From Variovorax sp. PAMC26660 (GTDB lineage: Bacteria > Pseudomonadota > Gammaproteobacteria > Burkholderiales > Burkholderiaceae_C), in NCBI RefSeq assembly GCF_014302995.1, contig NZ_CP060295.1, positions 2,046,001 through 2,110,000 on the forward strand: a DNA stretch of 64,000 nt, written 5' to 3'. Below, piece after piece: positions 53,771-63,154 of this stretch. The number at the start of each line of letters is the position of its first letter. Positions within the stretch are counted from its first letter, which is position 1. The translations under genes were made by a program, and so were the position numbers. The notes beneath the pieces are model-generated. The model was not told the origin of the DNA. It did not search any database and saw only the letters and a program-made list of their open reading frames with translations.

Positions 53771-56155
53771 ATGAACAGCCTCAGCCCCGCCCATCCCGTT
53801 CCAGCCTCGGACCTTCAACGCATCCTGTGCATCGGCGGCGGGCCGGCCGGCCTCTATTTCGCCCTGTTGATGAAGGCGCGCAACCCGGCGCTGCAGATCA
53901 CCGTGGTGGAACGCAACCGGCCTTTCGACACCTTCGGCTGGGGCGTGGTGCTGAGCGACCAGACGCTCGGCAACCTCAAGGCGGCCGACGCTGACACCGC
54001 AGCGCTGATCGGAAACGAATTCCATCACTGGGACGACATCCAGGTGTTCTTCAAGGGCCGCCAGGTGCGCTCGGGCGGCCACGGCTTCTGCGGCATCGGA
54101 CGCAAGCGGCTGCTGAACATCCTGCAGGAGCGCTGCCTCGCGCTGGGCGTCGACCTCGTGTTCGAGACCGACGCCACCGACGACCAGGCGATTGCCGCGA
54201 AGTACAACGCCGACCTCGTCATTGCCAGCGACGGCCTCAACAGCCGTATCCGCCAGCGCTACGCCGACGTGTTCAAGCCCGACGTCGACCTGCGCGAGTG
54301 CCGCTTCGTATGGCTCGGAACCAACCAGACCTTCGACGCCTTCACCTTCGCGTTCGAGGAGACCGAGCATGGCTGGTTCCAGGCGCATGCCTACCAGTTC
54401 GACGACAAGACATCGACCTTCATCGTGGAGACGCCCGAAGCCGTGTGGAAGGCCCACGGCCTCGACCAGATGGAGCAGCCCGAAGCTGTGGCCTTCTGCG
54501 AGAAGCTGTTTGCGAAGTACCTGGGCGGCCATTCGCTGATCAGCAATGCCACGCACCTGCGCGGCTCGGCCAACTGGATCCGCTTTCCGCGCGTGGTGTG
54601 CGAGCGCTGGACGCACCGCATCGACGTCAATGGCCGCTCGGTGCCCGTGGTGCTGATGGGCGACGCGGCGCACACGGCGCACTTCTCTATCGGTTCGGGC
54701 ACCAAGCTCGCGCTGGAAGACGCCATCGACCTCGCGAACGAATTCGAGCAGGGCGGCACGCTCGACCATGTGCTCGAAGGCTACGAGGCACGCCGCAGTG
54801 TCGAAGTGCTGAAGATCCAGAACGCCGCGCGCAACTCGACCGAGTGGTTCGAGAACGTGCCGCGCTACACGGGCATGGAGATCGAACAGTTCGCCTACTC
54901 GCTGCTCACCCGCTCGCAACGCATCAGCCACGAGAACCTGCGCGTGCGCGACACGCAATGGCTCGGCGGCTACGAGCAGTGGCTCGCTGGCGGCAAGGCG
55001 ATGGCCCCGATGCTGATGCCGTACAAGGTGCGCGGGCTCACGCTGAAGAACCGCATCCTGGTATCGCCGATGGCCACCTACAGCGCGGTCGACGGCGTGC
55101 CACAAGACTTCCTGCTGGTGCACCTGGGCGCGCGCGCGCTCGGCGGCGCCGCAATGGTGTTCGTCGAAATGACGAGCCCGACGCCCGAAGGCCGCATCAC
55201 GCCGGCCTGCACCGGCCTGTACAACGACACGCAGCAGGTGGCCTTCAAGCGCATCGTCGATTTCGTGCACACGCAATCGAGCGCGAAGATCGCAATGCAG
55301 CTCGGCCACAGCGGCCCCAAGGGCTCTACGCGTGTGGGCTGGGAAGGCACCGACGAACCGCTGGAAGATGGCAACTGGCCGGTGCTCGGCGCCAGCGCAC
55401 TGCCCTACGGCGAACAGAATCAGCTGCCGGCCGCGATCACGCGCGCCGAGATGAACACGCTGCGCGAGCAGTTCGTCGATTCCACGCGCCGTACGGTCGA
55501 ATGCGGTTTCGACTGGCTCGAACTGCACTGTGCGCACGGCTACCTGCTGTCGGCCTTCATCAGCCCGCTCACGAACCAGCGCACTGACGAATACGGCGGC
55601 GACATCGAAGCGCGCTGCCGCTATCCGCTCGAAGTGTTCCGCGCCATGCGCGCCGTGTGGCCGCAAGACAAGCCGATGAGCGTGCGCATCTCCGCCCACG
55701 ACTGGGCACCGGGCGGCAACACCGATGCCGATGCAGTCATCGTCGCGCGCCTCTTCAAGGAAGCCGGCGCCGACTTCATCGACGTGTCGTCCGGCCAGAC
55801 CACGCGCGCCGCCAAGCCGATCTACGGACGCATGTACCAGACGCCGTTCTCGGACCGCATCCGCAACGAAGTCGGCATCTCGACCATCGCCGTCGGCGCG
55901 ATCACCGATGCGGACCAGGCCAACAGCATCATCGCGGCCGGCCGCGCCGACCTGTGCGCCATCGCGCGTCCGCACCTCGCCGACCCCGCATGGACCCTGC
56001 ATGAAGCTGCCAAGCTGCAAAGCCGCGACGTCGACTGGCCCAAGCAGTACCTGAGCGGCCGCGACCAGATGTACCGCGAGATCGCCAAGCAGCAACAGAT
56101 CGCCGCGGCCAACGCTGCGCTGGCCGTTGCGCCCAACCCCGAGGAGACACACTGA
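53771..56155 (+). CDS. Bifunctional aromatic acyl-CoA monooxygenase/reductase (2-aminobenzoyl-CoA type)
   Basis: The 794-residue protein joins a flavin monooxygenase (GGGPAG at 22-27; GDAAH at 297-301) to an old-yellow-enzyme reductase (from about 411; [37 protein letters not shown]). This is the plan of 2-aminobenzoyl-CoA monooxygenase/reductase and of salicylyl-CoA 5-hydroxylase annotations. The operon RidA gene argues for an amino substrate. It hydroxylates and reduces the ring of the CoA ester. The ATG at 53771 fits the family. Confidence 0.88.
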   Translation: MNSLSPAHPVPASDLQRILCIGGGPAGLYFALLMKARNPALQITVVERNRPFDTFGWGVVLSDQTLGNLKAADADTAALIGNEFHHWDDIQVFFKGRQVRSGGHGFCGIGRKRLLNILQERCLALGVDLVFETDATDDQAIAAKYNADLVIASDGLNSRIRQRYADVFKPDVDLRECRFVWLGTNQTFDAFTFAFEETEHGWFQAHAYQFDDKTSTFIVETPEAVWKAHGLDQMEQPEAVAFCEKLFAKYLGGHSLISNATHLRGSANWIRFPRVVCERWTHRIDVNGRSVPVVLMGDAAHTAHFSIGSGTKLALEDAIDLANEFEQGGTLDHVLEGYEARRSVEVLKIQNAARNSTEWFENVPRYTGMEIEQFAYSLLTRSQRISHENLRVRDTQWLGGYEQWLAGGKAMAPMLMPYKVRGLTLKNRILVSPMATYSAVDGVPQDFLLVHLGARALGGAAMVFVEMTSPTPEGRITPACTGLYNDTQQVAFKRIVDFVHTQSSAKIAMQLGHSGPKGSTRVGWEGTDEPLEDGNWPVLGASALPYGEQNQLPAAITRAEMNTLREQFVDSTRRTVECGFDWLELHCAHGYLLSAFISPLTNQRTDEYGGDIEARCRYPLEVFRAMRAVWPQDKPMSVRISAHDWAPGGNTDADAVIVARLFKEAGADFIDVSSGQTTRAAKPIYGRMYQTPFSDRIRNEVGISTIAVGAITDADQANSIIAAGRADLCAIARPHLADPAWTLHEAAKLQSRDVDWPKQYLSGRDQMYREIAKQQQIAAANAALAVAPNPEETH

Positions 56156-56156
56156 C

Positions 56157-56636
56157 ATGGACCTCGAAGCGCGCGCGCACAGCGAACACCCTGAAGCCCT
56201 GCGGCTCTGGCTGCGGTTGCTCACCTGCACCCAGCTCATCGAGAAGCAGGTGCGCAACGAACTGCGCTCGCAGTTCACGACCACGCTGCCGCGCTTCGAC
56301 CTGATGTCGCAACTCGAACGCTCGCCCGACGGTCTGAAGATGAACGAGCTTTCGCGCCGGATGATGGTGACCGGCGGCAACGTCACCGGCATCACCGATC
56401 AGCTCGTGACCGAAGGGCTGGTCGAGCGCATCAACGTCGAAGGCGACCGCCGCGCCTGGCGCGTACGCCTCACCCCACGGGGCCGCAAGCTCTTCAACGA
56501 GATGGCGCAGCAACACGAAGACTGGATCGTCGGGGCCTTCTCGGGCCTCAACAGCAAAGAGATCGCGCAGCTTCACAAGCTGCTCGGCAAGGTCAAGCAA
56601 CACTCACACAACCAATTGATGGCGGAGACCGAATGA
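56157..56636 (+). CDS. MarR-family regulator of the aromatic-CoA operon
   Basis: The 159-residue protein has a MarR winged helix ([50 protein letters not shown]). It begins one base after the monooxygenase stop, with a GAGGAGA site in the end of that gene, and overlaps the hydratase start by 4 bp. Its position inside the operon suggests CoA-ester-responsive autoregulation. Confidence 0.9.
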   Translation: MDLEARAHSEHPEALRLWLRLLTCTQLIEKQVRNELRSQFTTTLPRFDLMSQLERSPDGLKMNELSRRMMVTGGNVTGITDQLVTEGLVERINVEGDRRAWRVRLTPRGRKLFNEMAQQHEDWIVGAFSGLNSKEIAQLHKLLGKVKQHSHNQLMAETE

Positions 56637-57487
56637 AGCACTACATCGGCGCAAGCAATCCCATGCGCGCGCAATTCGAAGCAAAGGCCGACTACAAGGC
56701 CACGCACTTCGCATGGCACTATGAAGCGGGCGTCGGCACCGTCACGCTGAACCGGCCCGAGCGCAAGAATCCGCTGACCTTCGATTCGTACGCCGAGCTG
56801 CGTGACCTGTTCCGCGCGCTGACCTACGCCACCGACGTGAAGGTGATCGTGATCACCGGAGCGGGCGGCAACTTCTGCTCGGGCGGGGACGTGCACGAGA
56901 TCATCGGCCCGCTCACCGGCATGCGCATGCCCGAGCTGCTCGAATTCACGCGCATGACCGGCGACCTGGTGAAGGCAATCCGCGCATGCCCGCAGCCGAT
57001 CGTCGGCGCCATCGACGGCGTGTGCGCCGGTGCCGGCGCAATGATCGCGTTGGCCTGCGACCTGCGCTACGGTTCGCCTTTGACACGCACGGCGTTTCTC
57101 TTCACCCGCGTGGGCCTCGCCGGCGCGGACATGGGTGCGTGTGCGCTGCTGCCGCGCGTGATCGGCCAGGGCCGTGCGTCGGAGCTGCTGTTCACCGGCC
57201 GCGCGATGACTGCGCAGGAAGGCCACGCCTGGGGCTTCTTCAATGCGCTGCACGAAAGCGATGCATTGCTCGACGCCGCCACCAAGGTGGCGCGCGAGTT
57301 GGCCGAAGGTCCGAGCTTCGCGCACGGCATGACCAAGACCATGCTGGCGCAGGAATGGTCGATGACCATCGACCAGGCGATCGAAGCCGAAGCCCAGGCG
57401 CAGGCCATCTGCATGCAGACCGAAGATTTCAAGCGTGCGTACGAAGCCTTCGCGGCCAAGCGCAAGCCGGTGTTCGGCGGGGACTGA
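56633..57487 (+). CDS. Enoyl-CoA hydratase/isomerase-family enzyme
   Basis: The 284-residue crotonase-fold protein has the oxyanion-hole segments [14 protein letters not shown] and [15 protein letters not shown]. In this operon it probably hydrates the ring-derived enoyl-CoA or opens the ring. The N-terminal extension (about 20 residues before the core) is unusual. It is translationally coupled to MarR. Confidence 0.9.
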   Translation: MKHYIGASNPMRAQFEAKADYKATHFAWHYEAGVGTVTLNRPERKNPLTFDSYAELRDLFRALTYATDVKVIVITGAGGNFCSGGDVHEIIGPLTGMRMPELLEFTRMTGDLVKAIRACPQPIVGAIDGVCAGAGAMIALACDLRYGSPLTRTAFLFTRVGLAGADMGACALLPRVIGQGRASELLFTGRAMTAQEGHAWGFFNALHESDALLDAATKVARELAEGPSFAHGMTKTMLAQEWSMTIDQAIEAEAQAQAICMQTEDFKRAYEAFAAKRKPVFGGD

Positions 57488-57491
57488 AGCC

Positions 57492-58685
57492 ATGATGACC
57501 AAGATCCCCGCACCGCCTTCGACAGCACACCTTGCGCTGCCGTTCTTCGATGAAGCGCATCGCGCGCTCGCGCAAGACTTGCTGCCCTGGTGCGCAGCAC
57601 AGGAGATCGATGAGCGAGACGACCGCGCGGCCTGCCGCGAATGGGTACGCCGCCTGGGCGACGGTGGTTGGCTGCGTTATGCCGTGCCGGGCAGCGCAGG
57701 CGGCGCGCTGGAGCGCCTCGATTCACGTGCGCTGGTGCTGCTGCGCGAAACGCTCGGCTACCACTCGCCGCTGGCCGACTTCGCTTTTGCAATGCAGGGG
57801 CTGGGCAGCGGTGCGATCACGCTCGCAGGCACGCCAGAGCAGCAATCGCAGTACCTGACAGCCGTGGGCAAGGGCGACAAGATCGCAGCCTTCGCACTCA
57901 GCGAGCCCGATGCGGGCTCGGACGTGGCCGCGATGGCAATGCGCGCTGAAACTACAGCCGACGGCTGGCTGTTGAACGGCCAGAAGACCTGGATCAGCAA
58001 CGGCGGCATCGCCGACTTCTACTGCGTGTTCGCCAAGACCGACCCGACCGGCGGCACGCGCGGCATCACCGTGTTCATCGTCGATGCGACCACGCCCGGC
58101 CTGGACACCTCGGAGCACATCGACGTGATGGCACCGCACCCGCTGGCCACGCTGCGCTTCGACAACTGTGTCGTGCCGCGCACGGCGCAGCTGGGCGAAC
58201 TGAACGGCGGCTTCAAGCTGGCGATGCGCACGCTCGACATCTTCCGTGCATCGGTTGCCGCTGCCGCGCTCGGCATGGGACGCCGGGCACTGGCCGAAGC
58301 GATTGCGCATGCCAAGGGCCGCCGCATGTTCGGCCAGACGCTCGCCGACTTTCAGCTCACGCAAGCCAAGCTCGGCGAGATGGCTGCGTTGATCGACAGC
58401 GCCGCATTGCTCACCTACCGCGCCGCATGGATGCGCGACGACGCCGAGCAGCGCGGTGCACCCGCAGTGGGCGACGTGTCGGCCGCCGCAGCAATGGCCA
58501 AGATGTGCGCCACCGAAAACGCAAGCCGCGTGATCGACATGGCACTGCAGATGCACGGCGGCCTGGGCGTGAAGGTTGGCACGAAGATTGAAAGCCTCTA
58601 CCGCGACATCCGCTCGCTGCGCATTTACGAAGGCGCGACGGAGGTTCAACAACTGATCATCGGCAAATCCGTTCTGCGGGGATAA
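57492..58685 (+). CDS. Acyl-CoA dehydrogenase-family enzyme
   Basis: The 397-residue flavoprotein has the ACAD core (ALSEPDAGSDVAAM, KTWISNGGIADFYCVFAK, MFGQTLADFQLTQAKLGEMAA) and Glu in RIYEGATEVQ, the position of the catalytic base in one ACAD branch. It likely oxidises an intermediate of the ring-cleavage route. It starts 4 bp after the hydratase stop. Confidence 0.92.
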   Translation: MMTKIPAPPSTAHLALPFFDEAHRALAQDLLPWCAAQEIDERDDRAACREWVRRLGDGGWLRYAVPGSAGGALERLDSRALVLLRETLGYHSPLADFAFAMQGLGSGAITLAGTPEQQSQYLTAVGKGDKIAAFALSEPDAGSDVAAMAMRAETTADGWLLNGQKTWISNGGIADFYCVFAKTDPTGGTRGITVFIVDATTPGLDTSEHIDVMAPHPLATLRFDNCVVPRTAQLGELNGGFKLAMRTLDIFRASVAAAALGMGRRALAEAIAHAKGRRMFGQTLADFQLTQAKLGEMAALIDSAALLTYRAAWMRDDAEQRGAPAVGDVSAAAAMAKMCATENASRVIDMALQMHGGLGVKVGTKIESLYRDIRSLRIYEGATEVQQLIIGKSVLRG

Positions 58686-58690
58686 ATACT

Positions 58691-60313
58691 GTGTCTGCCC
58701 AAGTCGACCGCTTCGTTCACGACCGCCTGCCGCCTGCACAGCAGTTGCCGGTTTTTCGTTATGACCTGCCCGAGCTTCAACTGCCCGATCAGTTGAACCT
58801 GGTGGAGGAGCTGCTCGACAAGGCAGTCGCGAAGGGTTTCGGCGACAAGCCGATGCTGCGATCGCCGCAAGGCACGCTCACGTATGCGCAGGCTGCGGTC
58901 GAGGTCAATCGCATCGCGCAGGTACTGACGGAAGACCTCGGCCTCGTGCCCGGCAATCGCGTGCTGCTGCGTGGCGGCAACTCGGTCGCAATGGCACTGG
59001 CATGGCTCGCGGTGGTCAAGGCCGGGCTGATCGCGGTGGCGACCATGCCGCTGCTGCGCGCCAAGGAGCTGGGCGAGATCATCGAGAAGTCGCGCCCCGT
59101 GGCCGCACTGTGCGACGGGCGACTGCTCGACGAACTGGTGATGGCGCAGCAGGCGCACCCGGTGCTCGCCACGGTGATTGCATTCAACAAGCCCGACGCG
59201 GCCGATTCGCTGTCCGCGCGCGCGGCAGGCAAGAGTGGCGTGTTCACGGCGTGTCCGACGGCGGCCGACGACATCGCGCTGCTCGCCTTCACTTCAGGCA
59301 CCACCGGCAAGCCGAAAGCGCCGGTCACCACGCACCGCGACGTGCTCGCGATGTGCGAGACCTGGCCGCGCCACGTGCTGCAGGCACGCAGCGACGACAT
59401 CGTGGTGGGTTCGCCGCCGCTGGCCTTCACCTTCGGGCTCGGCGGCCTGCTGATCTTTCCGATGTGGGCGGGAGCCTCGGTGCACTTTGCCGACGCGCCA
59501 TTCACGCCCGAGGGGCTGGTGAAGCTGATCAACCAGGTCGGCGCGACCATCTGCTACACGGCACCGACCTTCTATCGCCAGATGGCGCCCTTCGTGCGGC
59601 AACACGGCATGCCAGGCCTGCGCATCAGCGTGAGCGCGGGCGAGGCCCTGCCGGACGCGACACGCCAGCTCTGGAAGGAAACCACCGGCATCGAGATGCT
59701 CGACGGCATCGGCGGCACCGAGGTGTTCCACATCTACATTTCTGCCGCTGGCGACCAGGTGCGCAAAGGTGCGGTCGGCAAGGCGGTGCCGGGCTTCACC
59801 GCGAAAGTGGTGGATGACGAAGGCAACGAAGTGCCGCACGGCACCGTCGGCAAGCTTGCATTGCAAGGGCCGGTCGGTTGCCGCTACCTGGACGATCCGC
59901 GCCAGAGCGACTACGTGAAGAACGGCTGGAACTACCCCGGCGATTCCTTCGTGCAGGACGACGACGGCTACTTCTTCTACCAGGCGCGCGCCGATGACAT
60001 GATCATCACCGCCGGCTACAACGTCGGCGGCCCCGAGGTCGAGGACGCGCTGCTCAAGCACCCGGCCGTGGCCGAGTGCGGCGTGATCGGCAAGCCCGAC
60101 GCCGACCGGGGCATGATCGTCAAGGCCTTCTGCGTGCTCAAGCCGGGCAACGAAGGCGATGCAGCACTGGTGAAGGCGCTGCAGGACCACGTGAAGGCAA
60201 CGATCGCGCCGTTCAAATATCCGCGGGAGATCGAGTTCGTGACCGTGCTGCCACGCACGGAGACCGGCAAGCTCCAGCGCTTCAAACTGAGACAACTGAA
60301 CACCACACCATGA
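58691..60313 (+). CDS. Benzoate/2-aminobenzoate-CoA ligase-family enzyme
   Basis: The 540-residue AMP-forming ligase has LLAFTSGTTGKPKAPVTTHRD (P-loop-like) and a benzoate-CoA-ligase-type middle (PPLAFTFGLGGLLIFPMWAG, GIGGTEVFHIYISA) plus a C-terminal Lys motif (PRTETGKLQRFKLRQL). It starts with GTG 5 bp after the ACAD stop and overlaps the RidA gene by 4 bp. It activates the aromatic acid that feeds the monooxygenase; 2-aminobenzoate is the favoured substrate. Confidence 0.88.
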   Translation: MSAQVDRFVHDRLPPAQQLPVFRYDLPELQLPDQLNLVEELLDKAVAKGFGDKPMLRSPQGTLTYAQAAVEVNRIAQVLTEDLGLVPGNRVLLRGGNSVAMALAWLAVVKAGLIAVATMPLLRAKELGEIIEKSRPVAALCDGRLLDELVMAQQAHPVLATVIAFNKPDAADSLSARAAGKSGVFTACPTAADDIALLAFTSGTTGKPKAPVTTHRDVLAMCETWPRHVLQARSDDIVVGSPPLAFTFGLGGLLIFPMWAGASVHFADAPFTPEGLVKLINQVGATICYTAPTFYRQMAPFVRQHGMPGLRISVSAGEALPDATRQLWKETTGIEMLDGIGGTEVFHIYISAAGDQVRKGAVGKAVPGFTAKVVDDEGNEVPHGTVGKLALQGPVGCRYLDDPRQSDYVKNGWNYPGDSFVQDDDGYFFYQARADDMIITAGYNVGGPEVEDALLKHPAVAECGVIGKPDADRGMIVKAFCVLKPGNEGDAALVKALQDHVKATIAPFKYPREIEFVTVLPRTETGKLQRFKLRQLNTTP

Positions 60314-60708
60314 TCCACAAACTCCTTCAGCCCGAGGGCTGGTTGCCTCCCAAGGGCTACGCGAACGGTGTCGCCGCGCGCGGCACGACGCTGTTCGTCG
60401 GCGGCCAGATCGGCTGGAACGCACAGCAGCAGTTCGAGTCGGACGACTTCATCGACCAATGCGGCCAGGCGCTGCGCAACATCGCCGAGGTGTTGCGTGC
60501 GGGTGGCGCGGGCCCTGAGCACATGGTGCGCATGACCTGGTACGTGACCGACCGCGACGAGTACAGCCGCCGTCTTTCGGAGCTGGGCCCGGTGTACCGC
60601 GATGCGATGGGGCGCAACTTCCCGGCCATGACCTGCGTGCAGGTCGCGGCACTGGTCGAGCACCGCGCGAAGATCGAGATCGAAGTGACGGCGGTCATTC
60701 CGGACTGA
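60310..60708 (+). CDS. RidA-family enamine/imine deaminase (paralogue 2, operon-borne)
   Basis: The 132-residue YjgF/RidA-fold protein (YANGVAARGTTLFVGGQIGWNAQQQ, EVLRAGGAGPEHMVRMTWYVTD, VQVAALVEHRAKIEIEVTAVIP) lies last in the operon, overlapping the ligase stop by 4 bp. The canonical Arg of RidA in the R-x-x-L/P segment appears as AALVEHRA here, so the active-site arrangement differs from RidA proper. Hydrolysis of the enamine product of aminobenzoyl-CoA reduction is its likely job. Confidence 0.85.
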   Translation: MIHKLLQPEGWLPPKGYANGVAARGTTLFVGGQIGWNAQQQFESDDFIDQCGQALRNIAEVLRAGGAGPEHMVRMTWYVTDRDEYSRRLSELGPVYRDAMGRNFPAMTCVQVAALVEHRAKIEIEVTAVIPD

Positions 60709-60735
60709 TCGCGCCTTCTCCGCGCTGCGTCGTCG

Positions 60736-61713
60736 TCAATCGATGGCGTGCGCGTAGCGCTTGCGGTACTCCGCCGGCGTGATGCCGACCTGGCGCTGGA
60801 ATGCGCGACGCAAAGTGTCGACATCGGCGAATCCGCATTGGGATGCCACCTGCTTGGGTGCGGCACCTCCCGCTTCCAGCAGGCGGCGTGCAGTGGCCAC
60901 GCGTGTTTCTTCCACCCACACTGCCGGCGTGACGCCTACTTCCTGGCTGAACAGGCGTGCGAAGTGACGGCCGCTGAGGCCCATCCGACTTGCAAGACTG
61001 GCCACGCTGTGGTCCATCGCCGGATTCGCCGCAATCCAGCGTTGCACTTCCTGCAATGCGGACCGGCCCGTGGGTGCGGCTTCGCCTTTGCGGCTGAATT
61101 GCATCTGGCCGCCCGGGCGCTTGAAGAACATCACGAGTTGAGCCGCGACTTTCACGGCGACCTCGCGGCCGAGATCTTCCTCGACGAGAGCCAGGGACAG
61201 ATCAAGGCCGGCAGTCACGCCGGCGGCTGTGCGCAGCCGGCCGTCGCGCACGTGAATGGCGTCAGCGTCGACGGTGACTGAAGGGAAGTCGCGGGCCAGT
61301 TGATCGGCCACGGCCCAATGCGTGGTCACGCGGCGGCCGTTCAGGAGCCCAGCCTGCGCAAGGATGAAAGCACCGCTGCAGACTGAGCCGAATCGGCGCA
61401 CCTTGGGCGTGAGCTTGCGCAGCCAGGCGTTCACGCCAGTGTTGGAGGCGGCGCTCGCGGCGTGCGGCGTGCCGGCAACGAGCAGGGTGTGGATCGGGCT
61501 TTCGATTTCCTCGCCGACGACCGCATCGGGCATCAAACGCACGCCGGAAGAGCTGCGAATCGGGCCCGGTCGGCTCGCAATGACAAGCAACCTGTAGGCA
61601 TCCGTTCCCGACTGCACATTGGCTTCGGCGAACACGTCGAGCGGGCCCGACACGTCCAGCAGTTGAGCCCCCGGCATGGCCAGGATCGCGATGGTCTTGG
61701 TGGTTGCTCTCAT
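60736..61713 (-). CDS. GlxA-family (DJ-1/PfpI plus AraC HTH) regulator
   Basis: The 325-residue protein has a DJ-1/PfpI-like domain (LLDVSGPLDVFAEAN, Cys112 in SVCSGAFILAQAG) and a C-terminal AraC-type double HTH (VASLASRMGLSGRHFARLFSQEVGVTP, QCGFADVDTLRRAFQRQVGITPAEYRKRY). It is divergent from the HD-domain gene with a 111-bp gap and probably controls it. Confidence 0.9.
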   Translation of the reverse strand: MRATTKTIAILAMPGAQLLDVSGPLDVFAEANVQSGTDAYRLLVIASRPGPIRSSSGVRLMPDAVVGEEIESPIHTLLVAGTPHAASAASNTGVNAWLRKLTPKVRRFGSVCSGAFILAQAGLLNGRRVTTHWAVADQLARDFPSVTVDADAIHVRDGRLRTAAGVTAGLDLSLALVEEDLGREVAVKVAAQLVMFFKRPGGQMQFSRKGEAAPTGRSALQEVQRWIAANPAMDHSVASLASRMGLSGRHFARLFSQEVGVTPAVWVEETRVATARRLLEAGGAAPKQVASQCGFADVDTLRRAFQRQVGITPAEYRKRYAHAID

Positions 61714-61824
61714 GGCGTCTGCGTCTCTTTCAGCGATGCAATGGCTTGATTCGTCGTTTCACGACCATTGAAGCCACTGTAGCCCACTCCTAAAGTTGTT
61801 CTCACACTCACAGGAGAAATCCAC

Positions 61825-62472
61825 ATGGCTTTGACGACAACCATTGAAGGGGTGCGCATCCCCGACAGCAAGCTCGCGCGCGAGATCACGGAGCTGGTTC
61901 GGGACGCGGCGCCGCCGCTGCTGTTTCATCACTCGAGCCGCGTCTACTACTTCGGTGCGCTGGCTGGAAAGCATCGCGGCCTGATCTTCGACCCTGAGCT
62001 GCTGTATGCGGGCGCGATGTTCCACGACATGGGGCTGCTGAAGGCCCACAGCAGCACGCACGAGCGCTTCGAGGTCGATGGCGCGAATGTGGCACGCGAT
62101 TTTCTGCGCGGCCACGGGATCTCTCAGCAGGATGTCGACCTGGTCTGGACTTCGATCGCGCTGCACACGACACCGGGAATCCCGCAGCACATGCACCCGG
62201 TGGTGGCCTTGGTAACCGCCGGCGTCGAGATGGACGTGCTGGGCCTGACTTATCCGGAGTACAGCGAGGCGGAGCGCACGCAGGTCGTGCATGCGCATCC
62301 ACGCAGCGAGCACTTCAAGGAAGACATCATCCAGGCCTTCTACGACGGCATCAAACACAAGCCGGAGAGCACCTTCGGCAACGTCAAGGCGGATGTGATC
62401 GCGGACAAGGAGCCGCACTTCCACCGGGGCAACTTCTGCAGCGTGATCCGTTGCTCGGCTTGGCACGGCTGA
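61825..62472 (+). CDS. HD-domain protein, cyanamide-hydratase-like
   Basis: The 215-residue protein has an HD metal site (His36 in LLFHHSSRVYYFG, His67-Asp68 in AMFHDMGLL, then later His-rich SIALHTTPGIPQHMHP). The pattern HSSRVYYFG...DPELLYAGAMFHDMGL...RFEVDGANVARDFL is that of the cyanamide-hydratase-like HD family. Exact substrate is unproven. An AGGAGAA site precedes the ATG. Confidence 0.82.
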   Translation: MALTTTIEGVRIPDSKLAREITELVRDAAPPLLFHHSSRVYYFGALAGKHRGLIFDPELLYAGAMFHDMGLLKAHSSTHERFEVDGANVARDFLRGHGISQQDVDLVWTSIALHTTPGIPQHMHPVVALVTAGVEMDVLGLTYPEYSEAERTQVVHAHPRSEHFKEDIIQAFYDGIKHKPESTFGNVKADVIADKEPHFHRGNFCSVIRCSAWHG

Positions 62473-62490
62473 GAAATTCGAGAAATTAAA

Positions 62491-62511
62491 AAGCCCTCGT
62501 TGCGAGGGCTT
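62491..62511. terminator. Stem-loop after HD-domain gene
   Basis: AAGCCCTCG-TTG-CGAGGGCTT forms a perfect 9-bp stem, with an A-run on the left that becomes a T-run on the minus strand. It may end the HD gene transcript and act as a second stop for the rplQ-tRNA transcript. Confidence 0.65.
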
Positions 62512-62536
62512 GATTCATTCGATTCATCGAGCAAAG

Positions 62537-62569
62537 AAAAAAGGCCCTTTGAAAATCAAAGGGCCTTTT
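62537..62569 (-). terminator. Rho-independent terminator of the rpoA-rplQ-tRNA transcript
   Basis: A 13-bp stem (AAAAGGCCCTTTG and CAAAGGGCCTTTT) with a short AAAAT loop is followed on the minus strand by a T-run. It lies 4 bp beyond the tRNA 3' end. Confidence 0.85.
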
Positions 62570-62573
62570 AAAT

Positions 62574-62650
<77 letters not shown>

Positions 62651-62668
62651 GCAAGATGGAATTATATC

Positions 62669-63067
62669 TTATTCTGCAGCGCCTTGGGCGGCATCTGCTT
62701 CTTTAATTTCAGGACGGTCGACCAGTTCGACCAGAGCCATCGGCGCGTTGTCGCCCACGCGGAAACCCATTTTCAGGATACGCGTGTAGCCGCCTGGACG
62801 AGCCGCGAAACGCGGACCCAGATCGGCGAAGAGCTTGACTACGCTGTCGCGGTCACGCAGGCGGTCGAAAGCCAGGCGCTTGTTGGCGAGCGTGGGCTTC
62901 TTGGCGAGCGTGATCATCGGTTCGATGACGCGGCGCAGTTCCTTGGCCTTGGGGACCGTGGTCTTGATGACTTCGTGCTCGATGAGCGAATTCATCATGT
63001 TCTGCAGCATCGCAAGGCGGTGCGAGCTGGTGCGGTTGAGTTTGCGAAGTCCGTGTCCGTGACGCAT
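62669..63067 (-). CDS. rplQ: 50S ribosomal protein L17
   Basis: The 132-residue protein begins [20 protein letters not shown] and continues with [30 protein letters not shown], the L17 signature. It follows rpoA by 87 bp as in the conserved alpha operon. The C-terminal tail ([13 protein letters not shown]) is a typical variable extension. Confidence 0.98.
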   Translation of the reverse strand: MRHGHGLRKLNRTSSHRLAMLQNMMNSLIEHEVIKTTVPKAKELRRVIEPMITLAKKPTLANKRLAFDRLRDRDSVVKLFADLGPRFAARPGGYTRILKMGFRVGDNAPMALVELVDRPEIKEADAAQGAAE

Positions 63068-63154
63068 GGTGCTTTTCCTTTACTTTATTAAACAGGCAGC
63101 CGTATCAGGTACTGCCCGGGCACGAGCCCTCAGGGGCTCAATTCAAAACAAAAA

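Noticed and set aside
53771..56155. Salicylyl-CoA 5-hydroxylase
   Set aside because: The same fusion is annotated under that name, but the RidA gene in the operon favours an amino substrate; left as second option.
53765..56395. 876-codon minus-strand frame over the monooxygenase gene
   Set aside because: Antisense to an intact bifunctional enzyme; no conserved motif.
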